DNA from: Anaeroplasmataceae bacterium
Lineage (GTDB): Bacteria > Bacillota_I > Bacilli_A > Acholeplasmatales > JAEDCM01
DNA length: 64,000 nucleotides
NCBI GenBank assembly: GCA_016294165.1
Contig: JAEDCM010000004.1
Location: 1-64,000 of the forward strand
Direction of reading: 5' to 3'
The translations under genes and the position numbers were made by a program. Of this stretch, positions 27,258-37,391 are shown piece after piece. The notes beneath the pieces are model-generated. The model was not told the origin of the DNA and made no database searches. It saw only the letters and a list, made by a program, of their open reading frames with translations. How positions within the stretch are numbered: position 1 is the first letter of the stretch; every line of letters starts with the position of its first letter.

Positions 27258-28535
27258 ATATTTAGATTTTTTTATCATCTTTTTAACTTTAGCGAATAGT
27301 TTATCTTGTGAATAATCAAGAATGGAAACACGATATAAAGGAACACCAAATTTGACTACAACAATATCTAGAACAATCAATATCAAAGCAGCGATAATTA
27401 CCTCCATCAATCCAAATGTTCCATTGATGAATAAAACAGGCGCAAGCATCGGTGAAAATAACGGAATATATCCCATTATTTTTATAAATAGTGATCCTTC
27501 AAAATTCATTCCAAAAATTGAAATATAGAAAGCAACCATAATACAAATCATTACTGGTGTTTGGAATTGTTGGAAGTCCTCTAATGATGTTGCCATTGAG
27601 CTGAAGACCGCAATCAATACTAAATATAGAGCATAACCTAAAATACAGAATAAGAAGATTACTGCAAGCATTGATGGGATCTTGCTTGTAATATCCCCAA
27701 TAATATTTACTTCTGCTGCTGAGGCACCAACGCTTGAAATTGAATTAGCAAATCCATCACCGATAACATTAGATATTACTACTCCTAAAACACCAGCAAC
27801 AAATAATATTAAGAATTGAACGACCACAAAAATAATCGCACTAATTATTTTTGAACCAAAATGCTTTCCTGGTTCGATATTAGAAATGATATACTCAATA
27901 CTTCTAGATGATTTCTCTTCTAAGATTTCTGTTCCAACAAATTGCATCATCATTACAATAAATATAAATAATGGTAAAATTATGATTGTTGATACCATAC
28001 CTAAAATTGCTTTTTCTGATGAATCCTCTTTGTTCTTTAAATGCTTATCAATAATTGGGCTTGTTAATAAAGTAGTTACTTGGTCTTTTACTTCTTCTGA
28101 TGCTGTTTCTTCCCAAATTGCTGATTTAGCTATCGTTACTAAATTAGTAAGATATGTCTCTTGAGTTAATGAAATGTCATTAGCATATATTTCCATCTTT
28201 AATATTTCATCTTGGAAACTTAAAACTAAAATTCCATCGCATTTTTTTAGTAAGCTTTTTTTATTTTCAATATTGAAACTATCTTCTTGTAATTCTAATT
28301 GTAAATTCATTCCTTCTACAATACTACTATTCATATAGTTATAGGCCTTGTTTGTTTCATCAAATACATAGTAAACCTTTGTATCATCAAAATCACCACC
28401 AAATTTTTTGATAATTGTTGGAAGATTTATAATACCAATTAAGAGGATTGCCATAATAATATTCGCAATAACAAATGATTTTGTTTTTATGCGTCTTTTT
28501 AAGGAATATTTAACTAAATACCAAAATTTACTCAT
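27252..28535 (-). CDS. ABC-2 type exporter permease (NatB-like)
   Basis: 427 residues. One N-terminal transmembrane helix (about 19-40), a ~140-residue extracellular domain, then about five further helices (about 180-400), the layout of NatB/ABC-2 permeases. The motif VGTEILEEKSSRSIEYIISN after the first core helix is a family hallmark. NatAB in Bacillus exports sodium; other members export antibiotics or peptides, so the substrate here is open. It overlaps the ATPase gene by 8 nt. Confidence 0.85.
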   Translation of the reverse strand: MSKFWYLVKYSLKRRIKTKSFVIANIIMAILLIGIINLPTIIKKFGGDFDDTKVYYVFDETNKAYNYMNSSIVEGMNLQLELQEDSFNIENKKSLLKKCDGILVLSFQDEILKMEIYANDISLTQETYLTNLVTIAKSAIWEETASEEVKDQVTTLLTSPIIDKHLKNKEDSSEKAILGMVSTIIILPLFIFIVMMMQFVGTEILEEKSSRSIEYIISNIEPGKHFGSKIISAIIFVVVQFLILFVAGVLGVVISNVIGDGFANSISSVGASAAEVNIIGDITSKIPSMLAVIFLFCILGYALYLVLIAVFSSMATSLEDFQQFQTPVMICIMVAFYISIFGMNFEGSLFIKIMGYIPLFSPMLAPVLFINGTFGLMEVIIAALILIVLDIVVVKFGVPLYRVSILDYSQDKLFAKVKKMIKKSKYK

Positions 28536-29427
28536 TGTATGCCACCCCTACCTTCTCTATAAATATTTCACTAAGTGATGGTTTTTCAATAACATATTTT
28601 GTTATATTACTACATGTTTTAATATAATCAAATACTTTTTCAGAGATGCTTAAATCAGATATCGAAATAACACACTCATTTAAGTTATCCTTAACACTAA
28701 CAACTCCATCTATTTCTTTAATTTTATTAACATCAATATCTCCTGAAACTCTAATTGTTTTACGCTTAAAATCATCTTTAATTTGATCAATGTTTCCACT
28801 TATTACGCTTTTTCCTTTTAGTAAAACTACTAAATTCTCGCAAAATAATTCCACATGATCGATTCGATGAGTAGAAAATATAATGCAACTACCCTTCTTT
28901 TGAAATTCGCGAATAATATCAATCATTAATTCAATATTTAATGGATCTAATCCACTAAATGGTTCATCTAAAATTAACAATTTGGGATCATTAATAATCG
29001 ATGTGATGAATTGAATCTTTTGTTGGTTACCCTTTGATAATTCTTTGATTTTTTTATTCTTATAATTGCTAATCTGTAATCTATCTAACCAATAATCAAG
29101 CTTTTCATCAATTGTTTTTTCATCCATACTTTTTAGTTTGGCATAATGCTTAACCAAATCACATACTTTTAGTTTTGTAAGTAATGACCTTTCTTCAACT
29201 AAAAAACCAATATTATCCGAAAAATCATAACCATATTTATTTCCATCCCACGTGATTTCTCCATTATTTGGTTCTAACAATCCTGTAATCATTCTAAATG
29301 TTGTGGTTTTACCTGCTCCATTGGTTCCAAGTAAAGCGAATATTTCTCCTTCCTTGATTGTGAAGCTTAGATCATCAACCGCCACTAAATCCCCAAATTT
29401 TTTGGTAATGTTTTTTACCTCTAACAT
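28528..29427 (-). CDS. ABC transporter ATP-binding protein (NatA-like)
   Basis: 299 residues. Walker A GTNGAGKTTTF, signature LSKGNQQKIQF, Walker B LLILDEPFSGLD and the H-loop STHRIDHVE are intact. A C-terminal ~80-residue domain typical of ABC-2 exporter ATPases follows. It pairs with the permease gene directly downstream. RBS GAAGGG. It lies between the thrS terminator and the permease, so the operon starts about here; no good promoter hexamers are seen. Confidence 0.92.
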   Translation of the reverse strand: MLEVKNITKKFGDLVAVDDLSFTIKEGEIFALLGTNGAGKTTTFRMITGLLEPNNGEITWDGNKYGYDFSDNIGFLVEERSLLTKLKVCDLVKHYAKLKSMDEKTIDEKLDYWLDRLQISNYKNKKIKELSKGNQQKIQFITSIINDPKLLILDEPFSGLDPLNIELMIDIIREFQKKGSCIIFSTHRIDHVELFCENLVVLLKGKSVISGNIDQIKDDFKRKTIRVSGDIDVNKIKEIDGVVSVKDNLNECVISISDLSISEKVFDYIKTCSNITKYVIEKPSLSEIFIEKVGVAYNE

Positions 29428-29448
29428 CTTATCCCTTCTTTCAAATAA

Positions 29449-29472
29449 AAATACAGGTTTTCACCTGTATTT
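29449..29472 (-). terminator. Terminator of thrS
   Basis: Stem AAATACAGG / CCTGTATTT with T-rich minus-strand tail, 4 nt after the thrS stop. Confidence 0.85.
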
Positions 29473-29475
29473 ATT

Positions 29476-31377
29476 TTAACACTTTTTTGTTTTAATTTCA
29501 TCTAAAATCATTGAAATAAATTCATCATGATTAACTGTAACTTGATTTTGACTACCATATTTACGATAAGTGAAGTTATTTGTTTCTACCTCATTATCCC
29601 CAACAACCAATGTATAAGGGATTTTTGAAGTCTGTGCTTCACGAATCTTATATCCTAATTTTTCTTCTCTTGCATCTAAATTGCATCTTAATCCAAGTTT
29701 TTCTAATTCAGCTTTAAATTCTAAAGCCTTATCAAGATGAACCTTATTTACCGGAATAATTCTAATTTGTTCTGGTGATAACCATAATGGGAAAGCCCCA
29801 CCAAAGTGTTCAATCAAAATACCAATAAATCTTTCAATTGAGCCAAATAATGCCCTATGTAGCATAACTGGTCTTTGTTTTTCTCCATTTTGATCAATAT
29901 ATGTTAAATCAAATCTTTCAGGAAGATTCATGTCTAATTGAATTGTTCCGCATTGCCAAATTCTATTCATTGAATCCTTTAATTTGAAATCTAATTTTGG
30001 ACCATAGAATGCTCCATCGCCTGGATTAATGATATATTTAATTCCCTTATTATCCATCGCTTTAGCTAAAGCTGCTTCCGCCTTATCCCAAGTTTCAATT
30101 TTACCAATATATTTATCTAATGGTCTTGTTGAAAGTTCGATATGATATTTTAAACCAAAGATATTATACATATAATCATATAAATCAATTAATCTTCCAA
30201 TTTCTTCTTCGATTTGATCTTCTGTCATGAAGATATGAGCATCATCTTGAGTAAAGTTACGAACTCTAAATAATCCATTTAAAGCTCCACTCGCTTCATG
30301 ACGATGAACTAATCCTAATTCTCCAACTCTTAATGGGAATTCACGATAAGAGTGAATATCATTTTTATAAACTAACATTCCCCCTGGACAGTTCATTGGT
30401 TTAATCGCAAATTCGTATTTATCAATTTCTGATGTATACATATTTTCTTTATAGTTAAACCAGTGACCGGAAATTTTCCATAATTCTTTATTAAGCATAA
30501 TAGGTGTTTGAACAAATTGGTATCCTTCTTTAGTATGAACATCATACCAGAATGATTCTAATGTGCGTCTTAAAATCATTCCTTTAGGTAGCCAGAATGG
30601 GAATCCTGGACCATATTCACTAAGCATGAATAATCCTAGTTCTTTTCCTAATTTACGATGATCTCTTTTCTTTCTTTCTTCAAGATTTTTTAAATGAGTT
30701 TCCAAATCCTCTTTAGTAAACCAAGATGTACCATAAATTCTTGTAAGCATCTTATTATCAGAGTTACCACGCCAATATGCTCCAGCAATGCTTAATAATT
30801 TAAAGAATTTAATATCCTTAGTATTTGTTAAGTGAACGCCGCGACATAAATCGGTAAATTCACCTTGACTATATGTAGAAATAACTCCTTCAAGCTCATT
30901 AATTAATTCAACCTTATATGGATTATCCTTAAATATTTCTAAAGCTTCTTCCTTAGAAACCTCTTTTCTTGTAATTTCTACTGCTTCACTTGAAATATTT
31001 GCCATCATTTTTTCGATTTTTGCTAAATCAGCTTCTGTAACAACATCATCACCAAAATCTACATCATAATAGAATCCTTCTTCAATTGTTGGGCCAATTC
31101 CAAATTGAGCTTTCGGATATAATCTTTTAATGGCTTGAGCTAATAAGTGAGCTGTACTATGATTTAATACTTCAAAGGCAAAATCTTGATCCTTAGTAAT
31201 GATACTAATGGTTGCATCCTCAAGAATCTCCTTATTTAAATCATATAATGCATCATTGATTTTACCACAAACTGCTTTTTTAGCTAATCCTGGTGAAATC
31301 ATTTTTGCAATCTCAATTGTTGTGATTCCTTTTTGATATTCTTTTACTGAACCATCAGGGAAAGTTAATTTAATCAT
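29476..31377 (-). CDS. thrS: Threonyl-tRNA synthetase
   Basis: 633 residues, full domain set: TGS (about 1-60), editing/SAD domain with HSTAHLLAQAIKR (about 73) and the second metal-type motif CRGVHLTNT, the class II catalytic core with zinc ligands in PMNCPGGM, in HRHEASGAL and in LHRALFGSIERF, and an anticodon-binding domain (about 535-633). It charges tRNA-Thr and edits mis-acylated Ser. AAGGAGG precedes the ATG. Expression is controlled by the T-box leader directly upstream. Confidence 0.98.
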   Translation of the reverse strand: MIKLTFPDGSVKEYQKGITTIEIAKMISPGLAKKAVCGKINDALYDLNKEILEDATISIITKDQDFAFEVLNHSTAHLLAQAIKRLYPKAQFGIGPTIEEGFYYDVDFGDDVVTEADLAKIEKMMANISSEAVEITRKEVSKEEALEIFKDNPYKVELINELEGVISTYSQGEFTDLCRGVHLTNTKDIKFFKLLSIAGAYWRGNSDNKMLTRIYGTSWFTKEDLETHLKNLEERKKRDHRKLGKELGLFMLSEYGPGFPFWLPKGMILRRTLESFWYDVHTKEGYQFVQTPIMLNKELWKISGHWFNYKENMYTSEIDKYEFAIKPMNCPGGMLVYKNDIHSYREFPLRVGELGLVHRHEASGALNGLFRVRNFTQDDAHIFMTEDQIEEEIGRLIDLYDYMYNIFGLKYHIELSTRPLDKYIGKIETWDKAEAALAKAMDNKGIKYIINPGDGAFYGPKLDFKLKDSMNRIWQCGTIQLDMNLPERFDLTYIDQNGEKQRPVMLHRALFGSIERFIGILIEHFGGAFPLWLSPEQIRIIPVNKVHLDKALEFKAELEKLGLRCNLDAREEKLGYKIREAQTSKIPYTLVVGDNEVETNNFTYRKYGSQNQVTVNHDEFISMILDEIKTKKC

Positions 31378-31404
31378 AAAAATTCCTCCTTAAAAATATA
31401 AAAA

Positions 31405-31615
31405 GTCCTTAGAAAAACTCTAAGGACGTTATTAACGCGGTACCACCTTAGTTCTAGAAATTAATTCTAGCCCTCAATCCTTTTAACGCAAGGCTACGAG
31501 ATTCCATTTCTGGTCTAGCTCCATGGGAGTAATTAATAAGTCCGTTTACCTAACTTTCACCACCTTAGGCTCGCTAAAAAAGGTTAAATATTAATCATGT
31601 CCATTTCATCGCTAT
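31405..31615 (-). promoter_or_regulatory. T-box riboswitch (tRNA-Thr) with terminator
   Basis: On the minus strand: stem I with a distal arm (CCTAA ... TTAGG) and a specifier loop whose ACU codon (31528-31530) is a Thr codon. The conserved T-box AAGGTGGTACCGCG (31436-31449) follows; its TGG-T-ACC bulge has U to pair with the A discriminator. The terminator stem GTCCTTAG / CTAAGGAC plus TTTTT is at 31405-31427. Uncharged tRNA-Thr should stabilise the antiterminator and switch thrS on. Confidence 0.93.
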
Positions 31616-31619
31616 TTAT

Positions 31620-31648
31620 ATAATATCACTTAGGAAAATAAATTACAA
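31620..31648 (-). promoter_or_regulatory. SigA promoter of T-box-thrS
   Basis: Minus strand: TTGTAA (31643-31648), 17-bp spacer, TATTAT (31620-31625). The -35 overlaps the stop codon region of the phosphoesterase gene. Confidence 0.6.
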
Positions 31649-32152
31649 CTCAAATATTTCAATTTTTTTATTTTCCATAATTGCATAGCTATGCATATTA
31701 TCTTTAGGTAAGCTAATTGATCCAGGATTTAAAACGGTAATTCCTTTAATATTTCCTAACAATGATTTATGAGTATGCCCGTAAAACAAATAATCACCGC
31801 TACAAATATTTGGTAAATTATCAATATTAAAAATATGCCCATGTGTTAAAAATATTCGAGCTCCATCAATTAGGATATGGGAATTACGATTTAAAATAGG
31901 AAACTCTAAAAGCATTTGATCAACCTCAGTATCACAATTACCACGAACCGCAATTATCTTATCCTTATATCTATTTAAAAGCTCCGCAACCTTTTTACAA
32001 TCATATTCCATTGGCAAATCATTTCGTGGGCCATGATATAAAATATCACCTAATAAAACTAAATAATCAGCATTAGATTCTTCAAATTTTTCAATCATTT
32101 TTTTGGCATAGAAAAATGAGCCATGTAAATCTGAAGCTATAAATAATTTCAT
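31643..32152 (-). CDS. YfcE/MJ0936-family metallophosphoesterase
   Basis: 169 residues from the ATG at 32152 (GGAGG upstream); the longer frame upstream is luxS sequence. Calcineurin-like metal sites are visible: SDLHGS, LLGDILYHGPRN, VRGNCDTE, LTHGH and FYGHTHKS. YfcE-type enzymes hydrolyse phosphodiesters such as bis-pNPP in vitro; the natural substrate is uncertain. Its ATG overlaps the luxS TGA (ATGA), making it last in the MetH-activation, metH, luxS operon. Confidence 0.88.
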   Translation of the reverse strand: MKLFIASDLHGSFFYAKKMIEKFEESNADYLVLLGDILYHGPRNDLPMEYDCKKVAELLNRYKDKIIAVRGNCDTEVDQMLLEFPILNRNSHILIDGARIFLTHGHIFNIDNLPNICSGDYLFYGHTHKSLLGNIKGITVLNPGSISLPKDNMHSYAIMENKKIEIFEL

Positions 32153-32592
32153 TTTAAAACCTCCAAATACTTCTTTGCATAATATTTTGCCATATCTAAA
32201 TTTAAATCTAAATAATTCCCACATTCAACCGCTGATGCCCCAGGAATCTTCCCTTCAAAATTAACAATAAATTCCATTGCTTTAATAACATAATCTAGAA
32301 TGTCATTAACATCCTTTTTTCCAGCGACAATTAAATAAAATCCAGTACGGCAGCCCATAGGTCCAAAATACATTGTTTCATCTTTAATTTTCTCATAATT
32401 TCTGAAAAATGTGGCCCCAAGATGCTCGATGGTATGCATGACAGACGTATCCATAACCGGTTCAAAGTTCGGCCTTGTAAATCTTAAATCAAAGGTTGTA
32501 AAAGCGAACCCTTTGATTTCATCACATCTTGAAACATATAGCCCAGGTAGTAATGTTAAATGATCAACTTGAAAGCTTGCAATTTTTTCCAT
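32149..32592 (-). CDS. luxS: S-ribosylhomocysteine lyase LuxS
   Basis: 147 residues, usual length. The zinc site HTIEH (about 55-59) and the cysteine in MGCRTGFYL are present, as is the N-terminal SFQVDH. LuxS splits S-ribosylhomocysteine into homocysteine and the AI-2 precursor DPD. It follows metH directly, so the homocysteine it releases can be remethylated by the neighbouring enzyme; the primary role suggested by context is recycling of the activated methyl cycle. Start ATG 32592 with GGAAAGGA. Confidence 0.96.
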   Translation of the reverse strand: MEKIASFQVDHLTLLPGLYVSRCDEIKGFAFTTFDLRFTRPNFEPVMDTSVMHTIEHLGATFFRNYEKIKDETMYFGPMGCRTGFYLIVAGKKDVNDILDYVIKAMEFIVNFEGKIPGASAVECGNYLDLNLDMAKYYAKKYLEVLK

Positions 32593-32593
32593 T

Positions 32594-34918
32594 TTATAAA
32601 ATCCTTTCCAATAGATTTGCACATTCTAAAGCATCAGCCGTATAATAATCAGCACCAATTTCTTTAGCAATTTCTTGATTTAATACAGCACCACCAACAA
32701 AGATTGGACACATTCCTTCAATCTTCTTTAATTCGATAATTGTTTCCTCCATTCTTAAAACCGTAGTGGTCATAAGAGCACTTAAACCTATAGCCTGTGG
32801 ATGATACTTATGATATGCACAAACCACATCTTCAATTTTAACATCCTTACCTAAATCAACGACATTATAGCCATATGATTCTAATACAACCTTCACAATA
32901 TTCTTTCCAATATCATGAACATCATCCTTAACCGTTAATAAAATAATAGTAGCCTTTGAACTTTCGTTACTATTAAATTTATTTTTGATTACCTCAAATG
33001 CTGCTTTTGTGGCTTCAGCTGATTTTAGCAATTGCGGCAAAAATAGTTTTCCTTTTTCAAATAAACTTCCAACCTCATTTAATGATGGAACAATGACCTT
33101 ATTAATCAAATCCATTGGTTCTTTGGTTGCTAATTCAGCCAAACAAACATCCTTAGCAATATCTGATAATCCCTTCTTTATCACATATTCTAAGGTTTTA
33201 TCAGCTGTAGTAGTCTTCTCAACAATCTCCACATTATTCTTAATATAGTTTTCACTATTAATATCAATATTATTTAATACATTACATGCTAAAACGGCAT
33301 TAACCATCTCAGAATCAAGTGGATTAATGATTGCTAGATTTAATCCATTAGCAATAGCCATTGTTAAAAATGTTTTGTTAAGCAAACCACGGTTAGGCAA
33401 TCCAAAGCTAACGTTAGAAACACCCAAGGCTGTTCTAACCCCTAGTTCTTCTCTAACCATTCTTAAGGCTTTTAAGGTTTCTTTTACTAATGGTTGCTCA
33501 GCTGAGGCTGTTAATACTAAAGTATCAATAACTAGTTTTTCTTTACTAATTCCATATTTACTAGCATAATTAACAATTCTTTTCGCGATATTAAATCTTT
33601 CAATAGCCGTTTTTGGAACCCCATTATCGTCTAATGTTAGTCCAATAACCATTGCCCCATATTTTTTGGCAATTGGGAATATTCTATCCATAACATCTGT
33701 ATTGCCATTAACAGAATTAATCAAGGCAACTCCATTATAAAAACGGCATCCGGCTTCAATTGCTGATGGATCTGATGAATCAATTTGCAAACAGATGTTG
33801 CTTACCTCTTGAATCTTGCGAACGACATTGGTCATCAATTCTTTTTCATTGGCTTTAGGTATTCCAACATTGATGTCTAAAATATCCGACAATGCTTCTT
33901 CTTGCTTAATTGCCTCATTAGTAATATAAGCAAAGTCGTTGTTTAAATAGGCTTCCTTTAATTTCTTTTTACCTGTTGGATTTAATCTTTCGCCAACAAT
34001 CTTTATATCATCAACATAAACAATTTTATTAGCACTACAAACAACACTCTTTATAGGATTAACAACCTTATTAATTGGCTGATCTTTAAATATTGAGATA
34101 GATTCTATAAAATCCTTATCTGTTCCACAACATCCTCCAATAATTGAAACACCCATATTAACGTATTTTCTAATAGCGTCTACGTACTCATCAACACTTA
34201 AATCATAAACTGTTTCATTATTAACTAGTTTAGGAAGACCTCTATTTGGTTGAATAATTACTGGCACATGTGCATTATTAATAATTTCCAAAATAATATT
34301 TTCCATTTCAACTGGCCCAAGTGAGCAATTCACACCTAGAGCATCAACGTTTAGTCCCTCTAAAATATTAACCATAATTTCTGGTGTTGTCCCTGTTAAT
34401 GTTCGACCATTTTTCTCAAAACTCATTGTCGCAAAAACTGGTTTACAAGAATTTTCCTTACAAGCTAAAATCGCTATTTTTAACTCAAATACATCCGTAA
34501 ATGTTTCTAAAATAAATCCATCAACATGATCCTTTGCAATTAAAACAATCTCTTTAAAAGCATTATAGGCCTCATCAAAGGTTAGATTTCCCATCGGTTC
34601 AACTAATTGTCCTAAAGGTCCAATATCAAACATTATATATTCGGGATTTGCTTTTTTAGCATTATCAATCGCACTTAAAACTAATTCTTCTAAACTGTAT
34701 TTGCTTCTTTTAATTTTAAAGCAATTTAGTCCAAAGCTATTAGTTGTAATAAAATTAGCACCAGCATTAACATATCCTTTATGAATGTTAATTATATCCT
34801 CTTTATTAGTAATATTTAATTCTTCTGGTACAATTGGTGTTTTGATTTTTAGTTTGGTAATTTCACTTCCAAATCCGCCATCAAAAATCGTAATTGTATT
34901 TTTTATTCTTTGTAACAT
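32594..34918 (-). CDS. metH: Cobalamin-dependent methionine synthase lacking the activation domain
   Basis: 774 residues. Domains in order: homocysteine-binding barrel with zinc cysteines (GVNCSLG about 195, GGCCGTDKDF about 260), pterin/folate-binding barrel (about 310-560), cap and B12-binding domain (about 580-774) with the cobalamin motif DVHDIGKNIVKVVLESYG. The ~330-residue SAM reactivation domain of E. coli MetH is missing; a separate gene immediately upstream supplies an activation-domain protein. It overlaps that gene by 16 nt. It makes methionine from homocysteine and methyl-THF. Confidence 0.95.
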   Translation of the reverse strand: MLQRIKNTITIFDGGFGSEITKLKIKTPIVPEELNITNKEDIINIHKGYVNAGANFITTNSFGLNCFKIKRSKYSLEELVLSAIDNAKKANPEYIMFDIGPLGQLVEPMGNLTFDEAYNAFKEIVLIAKDHVDGFILETFTDVFELKIAILACKENSCKPVFATMSFEKNGRTLTGTTPEIMVNILEGLNVDALGVNCSLGPVEMENIILEIINNAHVPVIIQPNRGLPKLVNNETVYDLSVDEYVDAIRKYVNMGVSIIGGCCGTDKDFIESISIFKDQPINKVVNPIKSVVCSANKIVYVDDIKIVGERLNPTGKKKLKEAYLNNDFAYITNEAIKQEEALSDILDINVGIPKANEKELMTNVVRKIQEVSNICLQIDSSDPSAIEAGCRFYNGVALINSVNGNTDVMDRIFPIAKKYGAMVIGLTLDDNGVPKTAIERFNIAKRIVNYASKYGISKEKLVIDTLVLTASAEQPLVKETLKALRMVREELGVRTALGVSNVSFGLPNRGLLNKTFLTMAIANGLNLAIINPLDSEMVNAVLACNVLNNIDINSENYIKNNVEIVEKTTTADKTLEYVIKKGLSDIAKDVCLAELATKEPMDLINKVIVPSLNEVGSLFEKGKLFLPQLLKSAEATKAAFEVIKNKFNSNESSKATIILLTVKDDVHDIGKNIVKVVLESYGYNVVDLGKDVKIEDVVCAYHKYHPQAIGLSALMTTTVLRMEETIIELKKIEGMCPIFVGGAVLNQEIAKEIGADYYTADALECANLLERIL

Positions 34919-35490
34919 GTTTTTCCCTCCATTTTAAAAGGACAAGCATCTAAGCAATTATCACAGGTTCTTTTTTTCTTTTTCCCAATACCTATAATTC
35001 CTAACATTGATTTTTGTGGAACCATTAAATAGCTATCAAGAATGGTAATATTTAAGTTTTTAAAAGCATCCAAATAGGAATGAATATATAAATTATCCTT
35101 GATACTAGCCTTCCCATAGCCTGGACAAAATCTAAATGTTCGGTTTTCGCCAAATATTTTTTCATATTCATCACTCATATATTCTAAATAAGCACTACTA
35201 CAAGCATCAAAAACCATCATCTTGCTTGGGCTTATATTCGAATAATACTTGATTCTCTTATCTATTTGATTACCAAGGGTCATTCCTACAAGATAAATTT
35301 CATCAATACCATCTAAAAATTCGCGATATCCTTCACCATTTAAAAAATCAATTTTTTCTATTTTTTTATAGATGTATTTGAAATTGGCTAATTCCTTCAC
35401 CTCAATAAGCATTTCATCAATCAGCTTATCAGTTTCTTCATCAGCGGAATAATTTTTATATCCTAAATATTTTAATATTGTTTCTCTCAT
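34903..35490 (-). CDS. Stand-alone methionine synthase activation-domain protein
   Basis: 195 residues. Matches the MetH activation-domain family: an [11 protein letters not shown] stretch (about 137-147) like the RxxPGYP SAM loop of MetH, and a C-terminal four-cysteine cluster ([18 protein letters not shown]) typical of the stand-alone clostridial form, plausibly an Fe-S site. It should bind SAM and help re-methylate oxidised cobalamin on MetH, encoded right downstream with overlap. Start ATG at 35490 (AGGTGG upstream). Confidence 0.85.
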   Translation of the reverse strand: MRETILKYLGYKNYSADEETDKLIDEMLIEVKELANFKYIYKKIEKIDFLNGEGYREFLDGIDEIYLVGMTLGNQIDKRIKYYSNISPSKMMVFDACSSAYLEYMSDEYEKIFGENRTFRFCPGYGKASIKDNLYIHSYLDAFKNLNITILDSYLMVPQKSMLGIIGIGKKKKRTCDNCLDACPFKMEGKTCYKE

Positions 35491-35506
35491 AAAAACCACC
35501 TAAATA

Positions 35507-35512
35507 ATTATA
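35507..35512 (-). promoter_or_regulatory. Extended -10 promoter of metH-luxS operon
   Basis: Minus-strand TGGTATAAT about 17 nt before the activation-protein start codon. No good -35. The leader is too short for a SAM riboswitch. Confidence 0.5.
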
Positions 35513-35555
35513 CCATAAAGTCGCATTATAAATATACATTATTTATAAAAAATGA

Positions 35556-35561
35556 TATAAT
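35556..35561 (+). promoter_or_regulatory. Extended -10 promoter of ygiQ
   Basis: TGATATAAT (hexamer 35556-35561), 20 nt before the start codon and divergent from the metH operon promoter. Confidence 0.5.
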
Positions 35562-35580
35562 AGTTTCGGAGATGATGAAT

Positions 35581-37365
35581 ATGCCTTTTTTACCCCTAAC
35601 AGTTGAAGAAATGAAAGAGTATGGATGGGAACAACCCGATTTTGTATATATAACAGGTGATGCTTATATTGATCACCCTTCTTTTGGTTGTGCAATCATT
35701 ACCCGCATTTTAGAAAATTTCGGATATAAATGTGTAATTATATCACAGCCACAAAATAATGATGACTATATGCGATTTGGAATGCCGCGTCTTGCCTTTT
35801 TAGTTTCAAGTGGAAATATCGATTCAATGGTAAACCATTATTCTGTTAGTAAAAGACGTCGTAAAAAAGATTATTATACACCTAATGGAGAAATGGGAAA
35901 AAGACCAGATAGAGCGGTTATTAAGTATTGTAATAAATTACGAGAGTTATATCCATCCTCAACAATTATCATCGGTGGAATTGAAGCATCCTTAAGAAGA
36001 CTAGCCCATTATGATTATTGGGATGATAAGGTTCGTAAATCAATTTTAATTGATTCGAAAGCTGATTTATTATTATATGGTATGGGTGAAAAAACTATTG
36101 TGGAGGTCGCAGATGCTTTAGAATCTGGTATGAGTGTTAAAGATATCATCTATATTAGAAACACCGTTTGGAAAACAAATGATGAATCACTTCTACCAAA
36201 TGATGCTATCATCCTTCCAAGCTATGATGATCTATTAAACGATAAAATGGCTTATGTCAATTCCTTTAAAATTCAATATAAAAATACGGATGCTTTCTTT
36301 GGTAAAGCTTTAGTTGAAAAATATAAAAATCACATTATCGTTCAAAACCCACCGGAGTTTCCACTTACAAGAGAGGAAATGGATATGACATATAGCTTAC
36401 CATATATGCGCAAAACTCATCCTTTAATTGAGAAAAAAGGACATGTACCAGCAATTGATGAGGTCAAGTTTTCCATCATCTCAAATCGTGGATGCTTTGG
36501 TGGATGTCATTTTTGTGCTCTTACAATGCATCAGGGGCGTATTATTCAATCTAGAAGCAAGGAGTCAATCATTAATGAAGCAAAATTGATTTCCGAAGAT
36601 AAGGATTTTAAAGGTTACATTCATGATGTTGGTGGTCCAACTGCTAACTTCTATAATCCAGCATGTAAAAAACAAAACACCAAAGGTGTATGTAGTGAGA
36701 AAGAATGTATTGGATATAATCCATGTAAAAATCTTGAAGTATCGCATACTGAATATTTAGATATTCTTCGTGAATTACGTAAATTACCAAATATTAAAAA
36801 AATCTTTATCCGTTCTGGACTAAGATATGATTATATTATGTATGATAAAAATAAAGAATTCTTTAATGAATTAGTAGAGCATCATATTTCTGGACAGCTT
36901 AAGGTGGCCCCAGAACATATTGATGATCGCGTATTATCTAAAATGGGAAAACCATCCCGTGAATTATATGATCAATTTGTAAAACAATATTTTGATTTGA
37001 ATAAAAAATATGATAAAGAACAATATTTAGTTCCTTATCTTATGAGTAGTCATCCAGGAAGCACATTGGATGCGGCCATCAATTTAGCCTGCTACCTAAG
37101 AGATACTGGATATACTCCTGAACAGGTTCAAGACTTCTATCCTACTCCTGGTACTGCTTCGACATGCATGTATTATACCGGTATCGATCCTTTTACAATG
37201 GAGAAAGTTTATGTGCCAAAGGATCCGCATGAAAAGGCTATGCAACGCGCTTTAATACAATATAAGCTTCCCCAAAACTATCAATTAGTTAAAGAAGCTT
37301 TAATCAAAGCCAATCGCACCGATTTAATTGGATTCTCTAAAAAATGTTTAATAAAACCACGATAA
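35581..37365 (+). CDS. YgiQ-family radical SAM protein
   Basis: 594 residues. An N-terminal B12-binding-like/UPF0313 domain (about 20-190, [19 protein letters not shown]) is followed by a radical SAM domain with the cluster motif [16 protein letters not shown] (about 305-320) and a C-terminal DUF3362-type region (about 480-570). A catalytic role is expected but no substrate is known. The third of three closely spaced ATGs (35581) is best placed after the CGGAG site. Divergent from the metH operon. Confidence 0.9.
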   Translation: MPFLPLTVEEMKEYGWEQPDFVYITGDAYIDHPSFGCAIITRILENFGYKCVIISQPQNNDDYMRFGMPRLAFLVSSGNIDSMVNHYSVSKRRRKKDYYTPNGEMGKRPDRAVIKYCNKLRELYPSSTIIIGGIEASLRRLAHYDYWDDKVRKSILIDSKADLLLYGMGEKTIVEVADALESGMSVKDIIYIRNTVWKTNDESLLPNDAIILPSYDDLLNDKMAYVNSFKIQYKNTDAFFGKALVEKYKNHIIVQNPPEFPLTREEMDMTYSLPYMRKTHPLIEKKGHVPAIDEVKFSIISNRGCFGGCHFCALTMHQGRIIQSRSKESIINEAKLISEDKDFKGYIHDVGGPTANFYNPACKKQNTKGVCSEKECIGYNPCKNLEVSHTEYLDILRELRKLPNIKKIFIRSGLRYDYIMYDKNKEFFNELVEHHISGQLKVAPEHIDDRVLSKMGKPSRELYDQFVKQYFDLNKKYDKEQYLVPYLMSSHPGSTLDAAINLACYLRDTGYTPEQVQDFYPTPGTASTCMYYTGIDPFTMEKVYVPKDPHEKAMQRALIQYKLPQNYQLVKEALIKANRTDLIGFSKKCLIKPR

Positions 37366-37391
37366 AAAAAGGCTTTTTAAGCCTTTTATTT
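37364..37391. terminator. Bidirectional terminator
   Basis: AAAAAAAGGCTT-TTT-AAGCCTTTTATTT shared by ygiQ (plus) and the pyrophosphatase gene (minus). Confidence 0.8.

Noticed and set aside
32149..32592. Claiming a quorum-sensing system from luxS
   Set aside because: No AI-2 receptor or transporter lies nearby, and the metH context explains luxS as methyl-cycle metabolism.
35490..35580. SAM or cobalamin riboswitch before the metH operon
   Set aside because: Only about 20 nt separate the -10 and the start codon; no room for an aptamer and no conserved motif seen.
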